DNA from: Teratosphaeria epicoccoides
Taxonomy: Eukaryota > Ascomycota > Dothideomycetes > Mycosphaerellales > Teratosphaeriaceae
Direction: 5' to 3'
Assembly (NCBI GenBank): GCA_021401465.1
Contig: JADDMT010000224.1
Coordinates: 1-31,700, forward strand
DNA length: 31,700 nucleotides
In this document: positions 1 to 9,462 of the stretch, in pieces
Position numbering within the stretch: the stretch's first letter is position 1
Layout of the letters: each line of letters begins with the position of its first letter
Made by a program: the position numbers and the translations under genes
Notes under the pieces: generated by a model
The model's database searches: none
The model's input: only the letters and a program-made list of their open reading frames with translations
Told to the model about the DNA's origin: nothing

Positions 1-316
1 TACTAGAGAGCGACAGAGCAGCTCTGTTAGATCTGTCGACAGACCTGACAGATCCGTGTCTGTAGATCTGTAGACTAACCCCATAGATCTAAGGGTCTGT
101 CATCACGTGACAGATCCCTTCTTCCTTACAAGCCCATGGATCTGTAGACTAACCCTATAGATCCGGGGATCTGTCCTCACGTGACAGATCCTTTCTTCTA
201 TGACTGTGCCTATGACTCATAGTACTCCTATGACGGTACTATGACTCATAGCACTTAGGACCTACATGATCCTGTATCCTACAGTACTCCGGACAGTACT
301 CCTGACACTTATGACA
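1..316 (-). repeat. LTR-like unit, copy 1 (partial, runs off the left edge)
   Basis: Read on the minus strand the unit begins TGTCATAAGTGTCAGGAG at 316 and runs leftwards out of the window. It aligns over its visible length with the next unit (317-728) and, inverted, with 31574-31700, from which it differs at about two positions in 127. Inside it a roughly 74-bp segment is repeated in tandem (starts near 65 and 139), each repeat carrying CACGTG next to CAGATC, and there are short palindromes such as GATCTGTCGACAGACC. The TG start and the flanking coding remnant suggest a long terminal repeat, but no matching internal region can be assigned to it. A non-LTR repeat of LTR-like size remains possible. 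Confidence 0.6.
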
Positions 317-728
317 TGAAGAATATCGACAATAGTAGTTAACCTTGTAACTAACTATCCCCTAGGGAAAGGGAATTGAATTAAGCACAAAGCTCCTAAC
401 TACCTGTCCTGAAGCTATCCCTATATACTAGAGAGACAGAGCAGCTCTGTTAGATCTGTCGACAGACCTAACAGATCTGTGTCTGTAGATCTATAGACTA
501 ACCCTACAGATCTAAGGGTCTATTATCCTGTGACAGATCCCTTCTTCCTTGTAGGCCTATAGATCTGTAGACTAACCCTACAGATCTAGGGATCTATCCT
601 CACGTGATAGGTCCTTTCTCCTATGACTATGCCTATAACTCATAGTACTCCTATGACTATACCTATGACTTATAGCACTTAGGACCCTCATGATCCTGAA
701 ACCTATAGTTCTCCTGACACTCATGACA
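317..728 (-). repeat. LTR-like unit, copy 2, apparently complete (412 bp)
   Basis: On the minus strand this unit starts TGTCATGAGTG at 728 and ends GATATTCTTCA at 317, so it has the TG...CA ends of an LTR. It abuts copy 1 with no base between them, giving a head-to-tail LTR-LTR junction. Its right end falls inside the copia reading frame, just after the motif that precedes RNase H, so it is an insertion into that element rather than the element's own LTR. The differences from copy 1 are mainly C/T and G/A transitions. Confidence 0.6.
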
Positions 729-730
729 TG

Positions 731-3700
731 TAATATGAAGTAGCGAGCTATATAGAGTGTAGTGTCTATGTGCTACTAGGTAGGGTTAGTAAGATACTTA
801 CTTAGTTGACTTGCATAAAAGGTGCTATTAATGCGTGTAATGCATAATGGCTACATTAGAGCCCTAATTAGCTGTTAATAGCGCTTAATGAAGTGCTTTA
901 ATGCTTGATAACTATCTTCTATAGCCTAGTGCTTGTAATTAGATGTAAATAGTGTGTACGTTAGTAGTAAGCCTTTAAGCTCTATGAAGTACTTACTAAG
1001 CCTCTTAATACAGGCGTCTTAAAGCATGTAGATAGTACGATTGCCGTAATCGCGAATAATGCGGCATCTAAGGTAGTAGGCTACATTACTAAGCTCTTTT
1101 ATGTCAAACTTCTTATTAAGGAGGTTGAAGATCTCGTTAAATGTCCCTATAGTATCTATAATGATAAGCAGATTATCTACGTAGATAATGATAAAGGCAC
1201 TAGTTCCTATATGCTTAAACAGGTAGGCATTAGCCTATACTAGTGTAAAGTTAATTGACTTCAAGAACTTTGTGAGCTCTTAATACTACAGGAGCGGTAA
1301 CTACTTAAGTCTATATAGCGCTCTCTGCAGCAAACATACTATGTCGGCATTACTCTCGTAGAAACTATAGGGTTGCTTAACATAGATCTTATAGTCGCTA
1401 ATCATGGCTTGTAAGAAGGCAGTCATGATGTCATACTGCTTACACTTAAGACTATGCTATGCTACTAGCGCTAGCATCACTTTCACAGTTAATAGCTTAG
1501 TTACTAAGGCATACGTATCCTCGTAATTAACGCCCTTAATCTAAGTATAACCATAGCTAACCTTTCGAGCCTTAAACCGCACGGCCTTGCTATTAGCGTT
1601 ACGCTTAATAGTAAAGACCTACTTGCCCTTAATCTTCTTGCCATTTAATAGTAGCTTCATTAAGATCTAGCATTAATACTTCTTAAAGCTTGCAATCTTA
1701 GCTCTTATAGCATTACTCTATTAATCCCGTTTAGGGAGAGCTATTACTTCTTCGTATGTACGTAGCAGCTTCTCTTTAGTATAGCGAATAGCTACTATTA
1801 GCGCCATGTAAACTACTCTGCTAAGATGTGCCGATTTTGTGTTTATGCTCTTGCTAGCTTAGCGCTACTTCTCATTCTTACTAGCCTTTGTCACAGGCTT
1901 GCGGACGCGCTTAGATTAGCAGAGTAGTAGTAGTTCGAAACATCTAGGCATAACTATCTTGCTCTTAGACTTAGAGCTGTTGTCGTGACGCTTATTAATC
2001 ATGGCGCTAAAGTCAGGAACTAGTGTCTTAATGCGCTTGTTAGCAAGCTCTGCTAGTAACTCGGTCAGATCCTCCTTAATTAGAGCGCTCGCAGTTATAG
2101 GAGCTAGTCTAGTCGCACCCCTGCAGTTATGTTAGTAGTCTTCTTGTCTACATTAAAGAGGCTATCGAGAAGATCCATAGGACTAACATCCTCTATATCG
2201 TCAGGGATTATGAACTACTCTTCGTCAAATTTGACATGCGTTATACAAATTACCTTGAACAATAAGGGTGTCTACACACGATAGATCAAGTAGCTACTAC
2301 GCTTGTAACTAACAAGCTTTCCTACTAATGCACGAGGCTCGAATTTGTTACTACAAGCTACGTCGTGATTTTAAACGTATGCTACGTATCTATATACCTT
2401 AAGGAATAATAGATTCGGATGCTTGACTAGCTAGTCAAGCTACTCTGCCATGATCTCGTATAGCGACTTCTAATCTAATGTCTTTAAAGGCATTAGATTA
2501 AGGATATCTATAGTAGCCTTAACCGCCTTAGGCTACAGGCCTTTAGACATTTTGCTATTAATTATCATCTTATAAGCCATACGAGTGACGATGTAGTTAG
2601 AGACCTTAGCTTAGCCATTCTGCTCTAAGTTATAAGACGTAGTTAGTAGTAATCGAATACCTCGATCCTTACACTTCTGCTTAAACGTCTTCTTACTAAA
2701 GTCACTAGTATTGTCAATCTAGAAGGCCTTAATCTTGCGCTTAGTCTAAGTCTTAACGTACTCGACGTACTACTACAATGTAGCTACTATACTAGTCTTA
2801 ACACTATAGTTAAAGACATGCCTGTAAGTAGACGTGCTATCTATAAAGAGGGTAAAATACTAGCTCTTCGATATAGCTAGCTTAGTTAACACGATACTAT
2901 CTGCAGATACCTTATTAAAGACCTCCTTTAGACGTATCTATAGTACACGCGAGTAGATCTTCTTAAGTCTACTAAGCTAACAGCTTAAGCAATTGCCGTG
3001 ATTATAGCCCTTACTAGTTACCTTGATGCTAGTGCTGCTTTTAGTCGCCCTTTATAGGACGTCCTTTAAGACATAACTAAGGCGCTTATACTACGCCTTC
3101 GTATCTGCTAACAAAGTTAACAACTTCTTCGAGCTAGCTAGCATAACCTCTAATGTACTATCCTTCAAGCTAGTTAAGTAGGCCTTGTTATGAGCCTGCA
3201 CTAAATGCGGTAGGCGGCTAATCGTTATCACTAAGCCGACAATAGTCTTATCATTTAAGAAGAGCACTTGCTTATTATTATGATAGAAGAGCCCCTTTAT
3301 ACGCTACTACTCTCCTAAGATTAAGTTGCATACTATGTCTAGTATATATAGTACCTCGTTAATCTTAATAGTGTAAGAGCTGCCATCTGGCGCTAGTAGC
3401 GTCCGTAACTTCATGCCCTTTGTAAAGGCATGTAGAGCGCGGCTATTACTAACCTACACATATTCCTCATAGAGATTATGACGCACAAAGTCCTTGAGGT
3501 TATTACTAACGTGATTAGATACACTAGAGTCATACACCAAGTCAGACTTCTGTATGCCTTAATGCACTAATGCCTCTAGTATCTTCTCTAAGACCTTGTA
3601 ATAAGGTACTACTTACGCTATAAAGCTAGTATGCATCTTCTTATTAGACGCGTCGCTATCCTTGCTCTTCTTCGAATCCTTCTTAAGGTTCTTATTATGC

Positions 3701-4165
3701 TAATTGTCAGGTACTAGCTCTAGATGTAGTGTCTAATAGGCAGATAGCCTATACGGTTTAGTATGTGTCTTTCTAAAACACTTCGTCAAGGTATAGGCCC
3801 TTAGCCTTAACTTGTCACCCTTCTTGTTATTTAAGTTGTTGCCCTTAGGCTGTTATGATTGACGCTGCTACTACTAACGAGCATATGCAGCTATAGAGGG
3901 ACGAGATTACTACGCGTGTTCTTCGTCTAGAAGGCTAGTAACTACATCTTTAAGTAATAGAAGACAGGTAAGGATCTCTTTGTCCTTAACATTACGTAGT
4001 TACTCGCGCTTAATCTTAGTCTACACAGGGAACTAGTCAGATACACGGTTAATGAAGGTGTATAGCTTGACTTTATTAGGTAGCTTTAAGTTAAAGCAAT
4101 CTATCTTGCGCAACTTAGCTTGATAATGTCATAGGTAAATAGCGTGTAATAGTGTGTACATAGGG
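731..4165 (-). pseudogene. Ty1/copia Gag-Pol polyprotein remnant
   Basis: A degenerate Gag-Pol polyprotein of a Ty1/copia retrotransposon, read right to left. Gag-like sequence lies at about 3880-4165. The aspartic protease at about 3515-3535 reads DSSVSNHV where DSG(A/S)-NH is usual, so the catalytic glycine is lost. In the GAG-pre-integrase zinc site (about 3065-3110) both histidines have become tyrosine, although CLSCQL-like cysteines survive near 2990-3010. The integrase core has QIDNTSDF near 2702-2725 and an EQNGQAKV-like motif near 2615-2640. Reverse transcriptase covers about 1080-1720, with GKKIKGK-VFTIKRNAN near 1600-1645 and the active site YVDN instead of YVDD near 1170-1185. The frame ends with ASQLSKYLTNPT near 790-830, where the LTR-like unit cuts it before RNase H. 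Stops are TAG/TAA at Gln or Trp positions. The gag end meets gypsy-2 at about 4170. Confidence 0.9.
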
Positions 4166-4170
4166 GTTCA

Positions 4171-4301
4171 TGTAGTATTTAACAAGTACGATAGGGAGAG
4201 AGAGACTATCTGCTAGCTGTCTAGTCCTTTATAGCCGGCCTTGTTAGGGGTTACGCATAGGCCTTAGCCTATACTAAGGACTTAGGGCCTCGCCCTTTAC
4301 A
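4171..4301 (-). repeat. Candidate 3' LTR of gypsy-2 (131 bp)
   Basis: The stretch has TG...CA ends (TGTAGTATTT at the left, CCCTTTACA at the right) with a TGTA inverted terminus. On the minus strand it holds a TATAAAGG box (4227-4237). It lies directly after a 23-bp purine tract in gypsy-2 orientation and directly before copia gag sequence, which is where the 3' LTR of a minus-strand insertion should be. The partner 5' LTR is outside the window, so the ends cannot be confirmed. The length is short for a fungal gypsy LTR. Confidence 0.45.
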
Positions 4302-4304
4302 TTA

Positions 4305-4327
4305 CCCCCTCCTTTCCTCCCTCCTCC
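4305..4327 (-). other. Polypurine tract of gypsy-2
   Basis: On the minus strand this is an uninterrupted run of 23 purines (GGAGGAGGGAGG followed by AAAGGAGGGGG). It sits three bases upstream of the candidate 3' LTR, the position of the plus-strand primer in LTR retrotransposons. A second, weaker purine-rich run near 4783-4800 would imply a longer LTR and is an alternative. Confidence 0.5.
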
Positions 4328-4717
4328 GAGTAGAACGGCGAGGAGCCTAAGGGAGTACGAGCTGTTTCCCCGCGTTTCGCGTCCGGATTAAGACAGAGCC
4401 GCCTAGAGAGTAGTAGTATCGCGAGCAAATCCCCCTTCTAATAGCTCTCTAGCTTGAAAGACTAGGCCCCTAACAATTCTTGTATAGTGTTATAACTCTA
4501 CTTCGCTTAGAAACTACTTCTCTTCAATTTTGCGATCAAAAACCCCCCTCTACTAGCCATGCTCTAGCGCATAATAGCCGGCTACTAGCTAGTCCTTCGT
4601 AGTCCCTAAACTCTACTACTTGGCTTAATCTACTTTACTTCACTTTACTTTACTTCTATTCTCGTAGTCTAAGACATTAAGGAGGCGCTTATAGGCCCGT
4701 GCTAGCGCGTCTGTCGT
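4328..4717. other. Gypsy-2 3' region without a recognisable gene
   Basis: No long frame or known motif was found here. The sequence holds short pyrimidine runs and a CTTTACTTCACTTTAC-like simple stretch near 4630-4655. It lies upstream of the plus-strand TATA box and could be the promoter region of the antisense reading frame. Confidence 0.4.
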
Positions 4718-4727
4718 TATATAAAAA
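4718..4727 (+). promoter_or_regulatory. TATA box before the antisense ORF of gypsy-2
   Basis: TATATAAAAA, with an ATG about 38 bases further on (4765) that opens the long plus-strand frame. It points against the gypsy-2 genes. Supported only by its sequence and position. Confidence 0.4.
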
Positions 4728-4764
4728 GTCGCTATTAATACTACTCCTGCTTCCTTTCTCTTAC

Positions 4765-5736
4765 ATGCTTACTTACATAGTAAGCCCCCTCCCCCCTAAT
4801 TCTCCTGACCTCTTTTCCTAGAGTCCGGGTAATACTAACAGGGGTCAGATAGCACCTAACATCTACTATATCGACTACGCCCTTTAGGGCGTAGATTGCG
4901 TCCCCTAATTAGTGTGTCCTAGGTTCCCTGCTATTCCGCCTAGCCTACGCTAACTTATCTAGTCTACCTAAGCCCGCGCCTACAGGAGATACGCTAGCAA
5001 GCGCTTAAACTACAAGGCCCTATATGTTTTACTTAGTATCTAGGCAAAACGTCCTGCTAACCTAGCTAGCCTCTCTCTCGCCTACATGTCCTATGCCTCC
5101 TAGACACGCTCCTAGGACACTAACAGGTATGACCTAAATCCCGGTCATTCTTGTATAGCTAACATCGCGATAGCGCCGCTACCTACGGCGACCTGTTAAA
5201 GGTCCTCAAGGCCTAGAAGGCCTTAGGACCTTTGCAATTAGCAGGCGTGCTGTCTAGGTAATTCCTACTAGTCCCCCTTATGATTACTCTGCTAACTCTT
5301 GTGTAGTGTCATGGCCTAGGACTTAGAGGTCACAGGCACTATTACCTCTGCTGTCGCCTAGTAGGGCTACCTGCAAGTTTATCCTATACTCTGTGTGTTT
5401 CTATATACTAACCCTTCGAAAGGTCTAGGGGCGTTCTACTAGCGCTTACCCTAGGTAGGTAGTAGGAGAACGTTGCTAGCAAGGGCAAGAGCCCTCGTTA
5501 GGCTAAGCCTGGCGCCGCTGCTTAGGGCCCTAGCATTTCGGCCAGGGAGCCTGACAGTAGCCTAGGCAATAGGTCTAGGGGGTCTAGCGAGGACCCCTTA
5601 GACAGCAAGGGGGCTAGCCCTGCTAGCGGGGTTCCTAGTAACAATCCCGCGCGATTGTTGCTAGGGTCCCCGCTCTCGGCGCGGGTTCCTGCTACTAGGG
5701 GTTTTTTTTTCTTTTGTTGTATACATAGTTAACTAA
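4765..5736 (+). pseudogene. Antisense reading frame in the 3' part of gypsy-2, unknown protein
   Basis: From the ATG at 4765 a single frame runs 323 codons to the TAA at 5734 without a frame change. It is interrupted by many TAG/TAA codons, with TGA seen once. It starts MLTYIVSPLPPNSPDLFS and contains a Cys- and Trp-rich middle part (stops read as Trp). I recognise no domain. It lies head-on to the gypsy-2 pol frame and the two end within a few bases of each other (pol stop at 5729-5731). Because TAG on one strand reads CTA on the other, the minus strand is also fairly open here, so the coding strand is uncertain. The TATA box and the similar arrangement in gypsy-1 favour a real antisense gene. 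Confidence 0.4.
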
Positions 5737-6183
5737 TGTTAATTTTTTTCCCCTTGACTATGTCCTTCTTAAAATGCCTGTACTCCTTATTTAAAACGCT
5801 AGGCTCCTCTTTCTAAGATTTGCGTCTTCCTTCCTTCTTCCCCTTGTCCTACCTCTCCCTAGGTCCGTCTGCGCTTTCCGCGCTTCCCTAAGTCTGTTCA
5901 AAGTAGTCTATTACCTTAGTGTCTATTAGGTTCTCTAAGGGCTCCTACGTGGGGTCGTAGTACCCTGACTATTTCACTAGGACCTTGTGCCCTTTTCCCC
6001 TCCTCTTGTTCCTTGCGCAAAGTATCTCCTCTACTAACTATTCCTCGTGCGAGTTAAACAGCATAGGGTCTAGCTGTTTGTCGTCATTCTCCTACCTAGG
6101 CATAGGGTCCTTGCCTGCTAGTCTTAGCAGGTTAGTGTAGAACACTAGGTGTATATTGCTTAGGAGCCTAGTTAGACAGATAG
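5729..6183 (-). pseudogene. Gypsy-2 Pol C-terminus: integrase tail and chromodomain
   Basis: This is the end of the polyprotein whose earlier part lies at 29113-31573. At the gypsy-1 junction it reads SNIHLVFYTNLLRLAGKDP, matching the HPVFHxSLL motif at the end of chromovirus integrases. A chromodomain follows (about 5900-6040): E-LVEEILCARNKRRGKGH, then KVLVK-SGYYDPT-EPLENL, where each dash is a TAG in place of Trp. Aromatic and acidic chromodomain positions remain readable. Chromodomains in this retrotransposon group bind modified histones and guide integration into heterochromatin. The frame closes with a Lys-rich tail and a TAA at 5729-5731. Confidence 0.85.
6179..6183. repeat. Target-site duplication of gypsy-1, left copy (GATAG)
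   Basis: GATAG directly before the left LTR is repeated directly after the right LTR at 29113-29117. Five bases is the usual duplication for Ty3/gypsy integration. Confidence 0.85.
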
Positions 6184-6543
6184 TAATATAGATATATATG
6201 CTATATGATATGAAAATATCTTGCAGTGTGACAGAGTAATCTAACCTTTTAGTAGGTACAAGACAGCGCTACTTTCTGCTTATTGCAGAGGTAGCGCTAG
6301 AGGTACTCATAACCCCTAACGCCCCTTAATTAGGGAAAGCATGTCTGAGCCTATCCCCGCAGGGGTATCGTAGGGTTAGCAACGTAGGGGCATGCTACGT
6401 TAACTACTAATCCTACTCAGACGACATACAAGCTAACATATGTACAAAGGACCCCCTTGCTATGTGTAGTAGGGTTACTACATACTAAGGGCGGACATTA
6501 GAACCTATGCGGCTCTAATAGCCCCCTAGTATTAACCGTATTA
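6184..6543 (-). repeat. 3' LTR of gypsy-1 (360 bp)
   Basis: It matches 28753-29112 base for base over 360 bp with about 28 differences counted by eye, of which about 26 are transitions. Ends are TAATA...TATTA, which I read as TG...CA ends whose TG and CA have both become TA. A polypurine tract adjoins it on the internal side (6544-6557) and the GATAG duplication on the outer side. Confidence 0.9.
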
Positions 6544-6557
6544 CTGCCCCTCCTCCT
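6544..6557 (-). other. Polypurine tract of gypsy-1
   Basis: On the minus strand it reads AGGAGGAGGGGCAG and runs straight into the TAATACGG start of the 3' LTR, the position of the plus-strand DNA primer. Confidence 0.75.
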
Positions 6558-7178
6558 ATAAGGATGTCCCTAGCCTTACTAGGTAATACGCGCGGAACAT
6601 ATAGGGTATAGGATGTAGCACGCTTATACTACAGAAGAGTAAATAGGTAGATAGCCTACGTAACATATGTTATGCGTACACCTTAACACCTTCGTAGCGA
6701 GTGTAGGGCGGAGGCTACTAACTCAGGCGGGTTTTAATCTGTTACATGTTAGGCGGCTTCGCGACACCTTTACTTTACATGCAGATCAAGATATTAGGAA
6801 ACTACAAGTACGTACTTTAGTTAATCTTTGAAATTATAGGGCGAGCATGCGCGCTAGCCTCGCTAAGTAGCTTAGCTGTCCCTATTTAGTCGTGACTATG
6901 AAGAACGTGTCGTAGAACCTCAGGGTAGTAGGAATGTACGCGGACACTCTACGCGTACCGCTTAAAACAGCAGGAGCGCGCTCCTAGTATAGGTTTCGCC
7001 ATATCTTCATGCTAGTAGACTAGTATGAGTATAGTTAGCATACATGCGTAACAGCCGCGTTATCTGTTCTTGCATTATTCGGTCCCCTTAGAAGTTAACT
7101 AAAGGCAGGTACTCTGCGCATGTAGTTCGAGTTACTAGCTTAACGGTTGCGGTAGGTAACAGGGGGGCTGTTAGAGGG
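6558..7178. other. Gypsy-1 3' region, no gene found; probable promoter region of the antisense gene
   Basis: I see no open frame with recognisable motifs on either strand. The region lies between the polypurine tract and the TATA box at 7179 and is the natural place for upstream control elements of the plus-strand gene at 7267, but no specific site can be named. Confidence 0.4.
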
Positions 7179-7186
7179 TATAAAAA
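7179..7186 (+). promoter_or_regulatory. TATA box of the antisense gene in gypsy-1
   Basis: TATAAAAA, about 80 bases before the ATG at 7267, with a pyrimidine-rich leader in between. Spacing and orientation fit a fungal polymerase II core promoter pointing against the retrotransposon genes. Confidence 0.55.
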
Positions 7187-7266
7187 CCTTGTCGCTTTCC
7201 TAAACTTCCTGTTCTAAAACACTAACATTAACCTCTGCTTTTATTTCGCTTAGCCTACGCCTTGCT

Positions 7267-8838
7267 ATGTCTGCGGGTCTAAACTAGAGCTTCTTCTTCT
7301 TCAATTAATTAATCAAGATCAATTAACTCATCTTAGCAATAATAGCTTATATGCTACAGACTAAGTTTGACGCTACTTGCTCTGCCTATAATCGTCGCTT
7401 ATGTTAACAATGCCTTGACAACCTTAGCAGCTAAGCTGCACACATCTCTCCTCTGTGTGTTAGTAAGGCGTCTCCTACCTGCAAGGTATACATAGCTTGT
7501 ACTAACTAAAGCGTAGCTAAGATCTACGTCAGTAGATTTGATAAGGGTAGTGTCTACTACAATTGTGTTAACTATAATAGCAAGCATCAAAAATGCCAAG
7601 ACCTCCCTAAAGAGGTGTATAGCGAGTATAACTAGCTCTGCTATAACATCGATGACTTCTAGAGTACGCGCGATAAGGGGGTTACTAAAGGTACTCTGAC
7701 TATAAACAGGCTACAGGCTAAGTACTACGAGGTACTCGCCTACCTGCTTAGTGCCCTCTCGTGCTTCACCGCAACTACTAACTGTTCTTATGGCAGTGTT
7801 CGCTTCGACTCTCTACTAACAGGCGAAAACGTTTGTCTAGGTCTAATCGCAGACTTAGTCTAGAAGATCTTAAAGGTACTAACTATTAGGGTCGAGACCT
7901 TCGCTATAGTACACATATAGTATAGGTACCCTCTAAGTATGAATGCTAACCTTCTCTACTAGGCTAACGTTAGCGTTAAGAAATATCCGACTAGCTGTTA
8001 GCGTCAGCAACTCGGGGCCCTTGCCTCTATTAACGATAACTTTAAGACGCGGATGATCCGCAAGAAGGTTATTAACTAATTCACCATTCCTGCCGCTAAG
8101 GCTACGCCCTAGCGCCATACTAAGAGGCAGCCTACCTCTAAGCTAGTCCTAAGGACTAAGCCGTAAGTTACTTACTCGAATCCTGTCGCGTGCGTATAGC
8201 TAACACATTATAGCGCTGCCGCCTACGCCGCCTTGACGCTACTGTCTAAGAAGAAGAAGAAGGCTAGGGCCAAAATTGAGGTTAGCGACAAGGAAGCCGA
8301 ACCTTCCCTGCTTGCGATCCGCACTACATCCGCTAAGACGCTAAGGCACAAGCCTCTAGGCCAGGTCTTTAAGGATGAGGAGGATGACGACGTCTAGGAT
8401 ACCTTTAGTCCTAACGTGATCCCTTCCCGCTATAGTGTTGCCATACTAGTTACGCCTAAGGGAGACACTAAGTCTAATGATGTAGTCGACACTTGTGTCA
8501 AGAAGCGCAAGATAATCTCGAGGGCTAAGCGCGACAGCCGCAAGCGCGCCTAAGTCTCTTTGCCTTCTAATGCTAAGGATGAGGTAGTTGTCGCGACTAG
8601 GCGCGGTAAGGATGTCGCTAGCTCTCTAGCTACTATGGGCTCTAAAGACAAGCTCCCTTGCAACCTACTAAAGAAGAAGATGCTAGCCTCTCTTCGTGGC
8701 GTTACTACTCCTGTTACTCCTAGTCGCTTCAGGGTGTTTAGTAGACCCCGTGCAAGTAGGTAGTCCCTAGCGGACTATAACAAGAAAGACTCTTCTACTT
8801 CGGGTTTAGTCAGGAAGCCCTTAACTAGTAGTCGCTAA
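7267..8838 (+). pseudogene. Antisense gene in gypsy-1: Cys-rich, Lys-rich unknown protein
   Basis: One frame runs 523 codons from ATG 7267 to TAA 8836 with no frame shift. About 19 in-frame stops interrupt it, all TAG or TAA, so it was a single-exon gene damaged only by point mutation. The N-terminal third is Cys-rich: CSAYNRRLC-QC near residues 38-50, then further Cys spread to about residue 125, with several Tyr that could be former Cys. This slightly resembles a fungal Zn2Cys6 or other zinc-binding domain, but the spacing does not settle it. The C-terminal half is basic and polar, with KKKKKA near residue 330, the acidic run DEEDDD near residue 372, and KKRK near residue 413, which looks like a nuclear localisation signal. 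It is convergent with the chromodomain piece. I do not recognise the family. Confidence 0.65.
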
Positions 8839-8978
8839 GTATTAGCTACGAAGCTAATCTGAGCATGTCTCTTGTTCTCCTTAGGTTTATTCTAGGTGTG
8901 CCTTTAGGCATTAATGATGTATAAGTAGGGCGTTTGCTTCTTGTTGTTACTTCGCGTATTATACGCTACATACATGTG

Positions 8979-9368
8979 TTAAGAACTCTGCTCCGAAACT
9001 CTTATCTTCTTACGAATCGACCTTCTTAAGCCCTGCTTACGCCTCCTCCGCTCTTCGAATTCACGAATAGCTTCTAGAGCGTTCTTGTAGTCTTTAGCTA
9101 GAACCTATTATGTGTACTTAGGTAGGTATCCTTTCTACTTTACTAGATAGTACTTTGCACCTTTACGCTGCATACTATCCTTAATACCCTCGACTTCCTA
9201 CTCTTTGTTCTCTGTCTCGAAAATCAAGGCCCTAAGTAGACCGAGCTTACTTACCTACTCGTCTAACTTGGCCTGCTTGTATGTACCCCTAAGAAACTCG
9301 GCCCCTCCTAAGCTACTCGTGTTACGGACGCGAGCAGCTTAGAGTGCAACAGTGCTACTAGTAAGTAA
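8979..9368 (-). pseudogene. Chromodomain C-terminus of gypsy-1 Pol, separated by the 14.5-kb insertion
   Basis: The minus strand reads E-EVEGIKDSMQRKGAKYY followed by LVK-KGYLPKYT, then ALEAIREFEERRRRKQG. This is the classic chromodomain layout (WEVE-I-DS, YLVKWKGY, N-A-E-I-EFE), with TAG/TAA at the Trp positions. A basic tail follows and a TAA closes the frame at 8979-8981. Position and strand fit the missing end of gypsy-1 Pol, whose integrase tail stops at about 23960. The two pieces are one reading-frame step apart when joined, so either an indel or a separate origin must be allowed for. Confidence 0.75.
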
Positions 9369-9395
9369 CTTACTACTAGCAGTATACTAGTAGCA
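9369..9395 (+). repeat. Left terminal inverted repeat (9374-9395) with CTTAC flank (9369-9373)
   Basis: It begins TACTAGCAGTATACTAG. The reverse complement of 23874-23895 begins TGCTAGTAGTATACTAG, and the two differ at four places, all transitions. CTTAC precedes it and also follows the right repeat. Because the sequence is itself nearly palindromic, the exact end is uncertain by a few bases. Confidence 0.45.
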
Positions 9396-9462
9396 AGTAG
9401 CTCAGGCACGCAAGCCGAGCTACTTAAATAAAAACAATTTGCATGTAATAGACATTAGAGTC

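Noticed and set aside
1..728. CRISPR array or telomeric repeat
   Set aside because: The units are about 400 bp with LTR-like ends, there are no short spacers, and the setting is eukaryotic.
1165..1190. Plus-strand reading IYVDND as a reverse transcriptase motif
   Set aside because: The site is nearly palindromic; the surrounding copia protein, including fingers and integrase, is on the minus strand.
4783..4800. Second purine-rich run as the gypsy-2 polypurine tract
   Set aside because: It is less pure and the sequence after it does not start with a clear TG; the 4305-4327 run beside TG...CA ends fits better. It is kept only as an alternative.
7399..7599. Minus-strand 66-codon frame
   Set aside because: It lies opposite the 523-codon plus-strand gene; it is open only because TAG on the plus strand reads CTA on the minus strand.
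7933..8118. Minus-strand 61-codon frame
   Set aside because: Shadow of the same plus-strand gene.
8979..9368. Free-standing heterochromatin (HP1-like) gene
   Set aside because: It is on the strand and at the place expected for the end of gypsy-1 Pol and lacks a chromoshadow domain; however, the one-base frame difference leaves some doubt.
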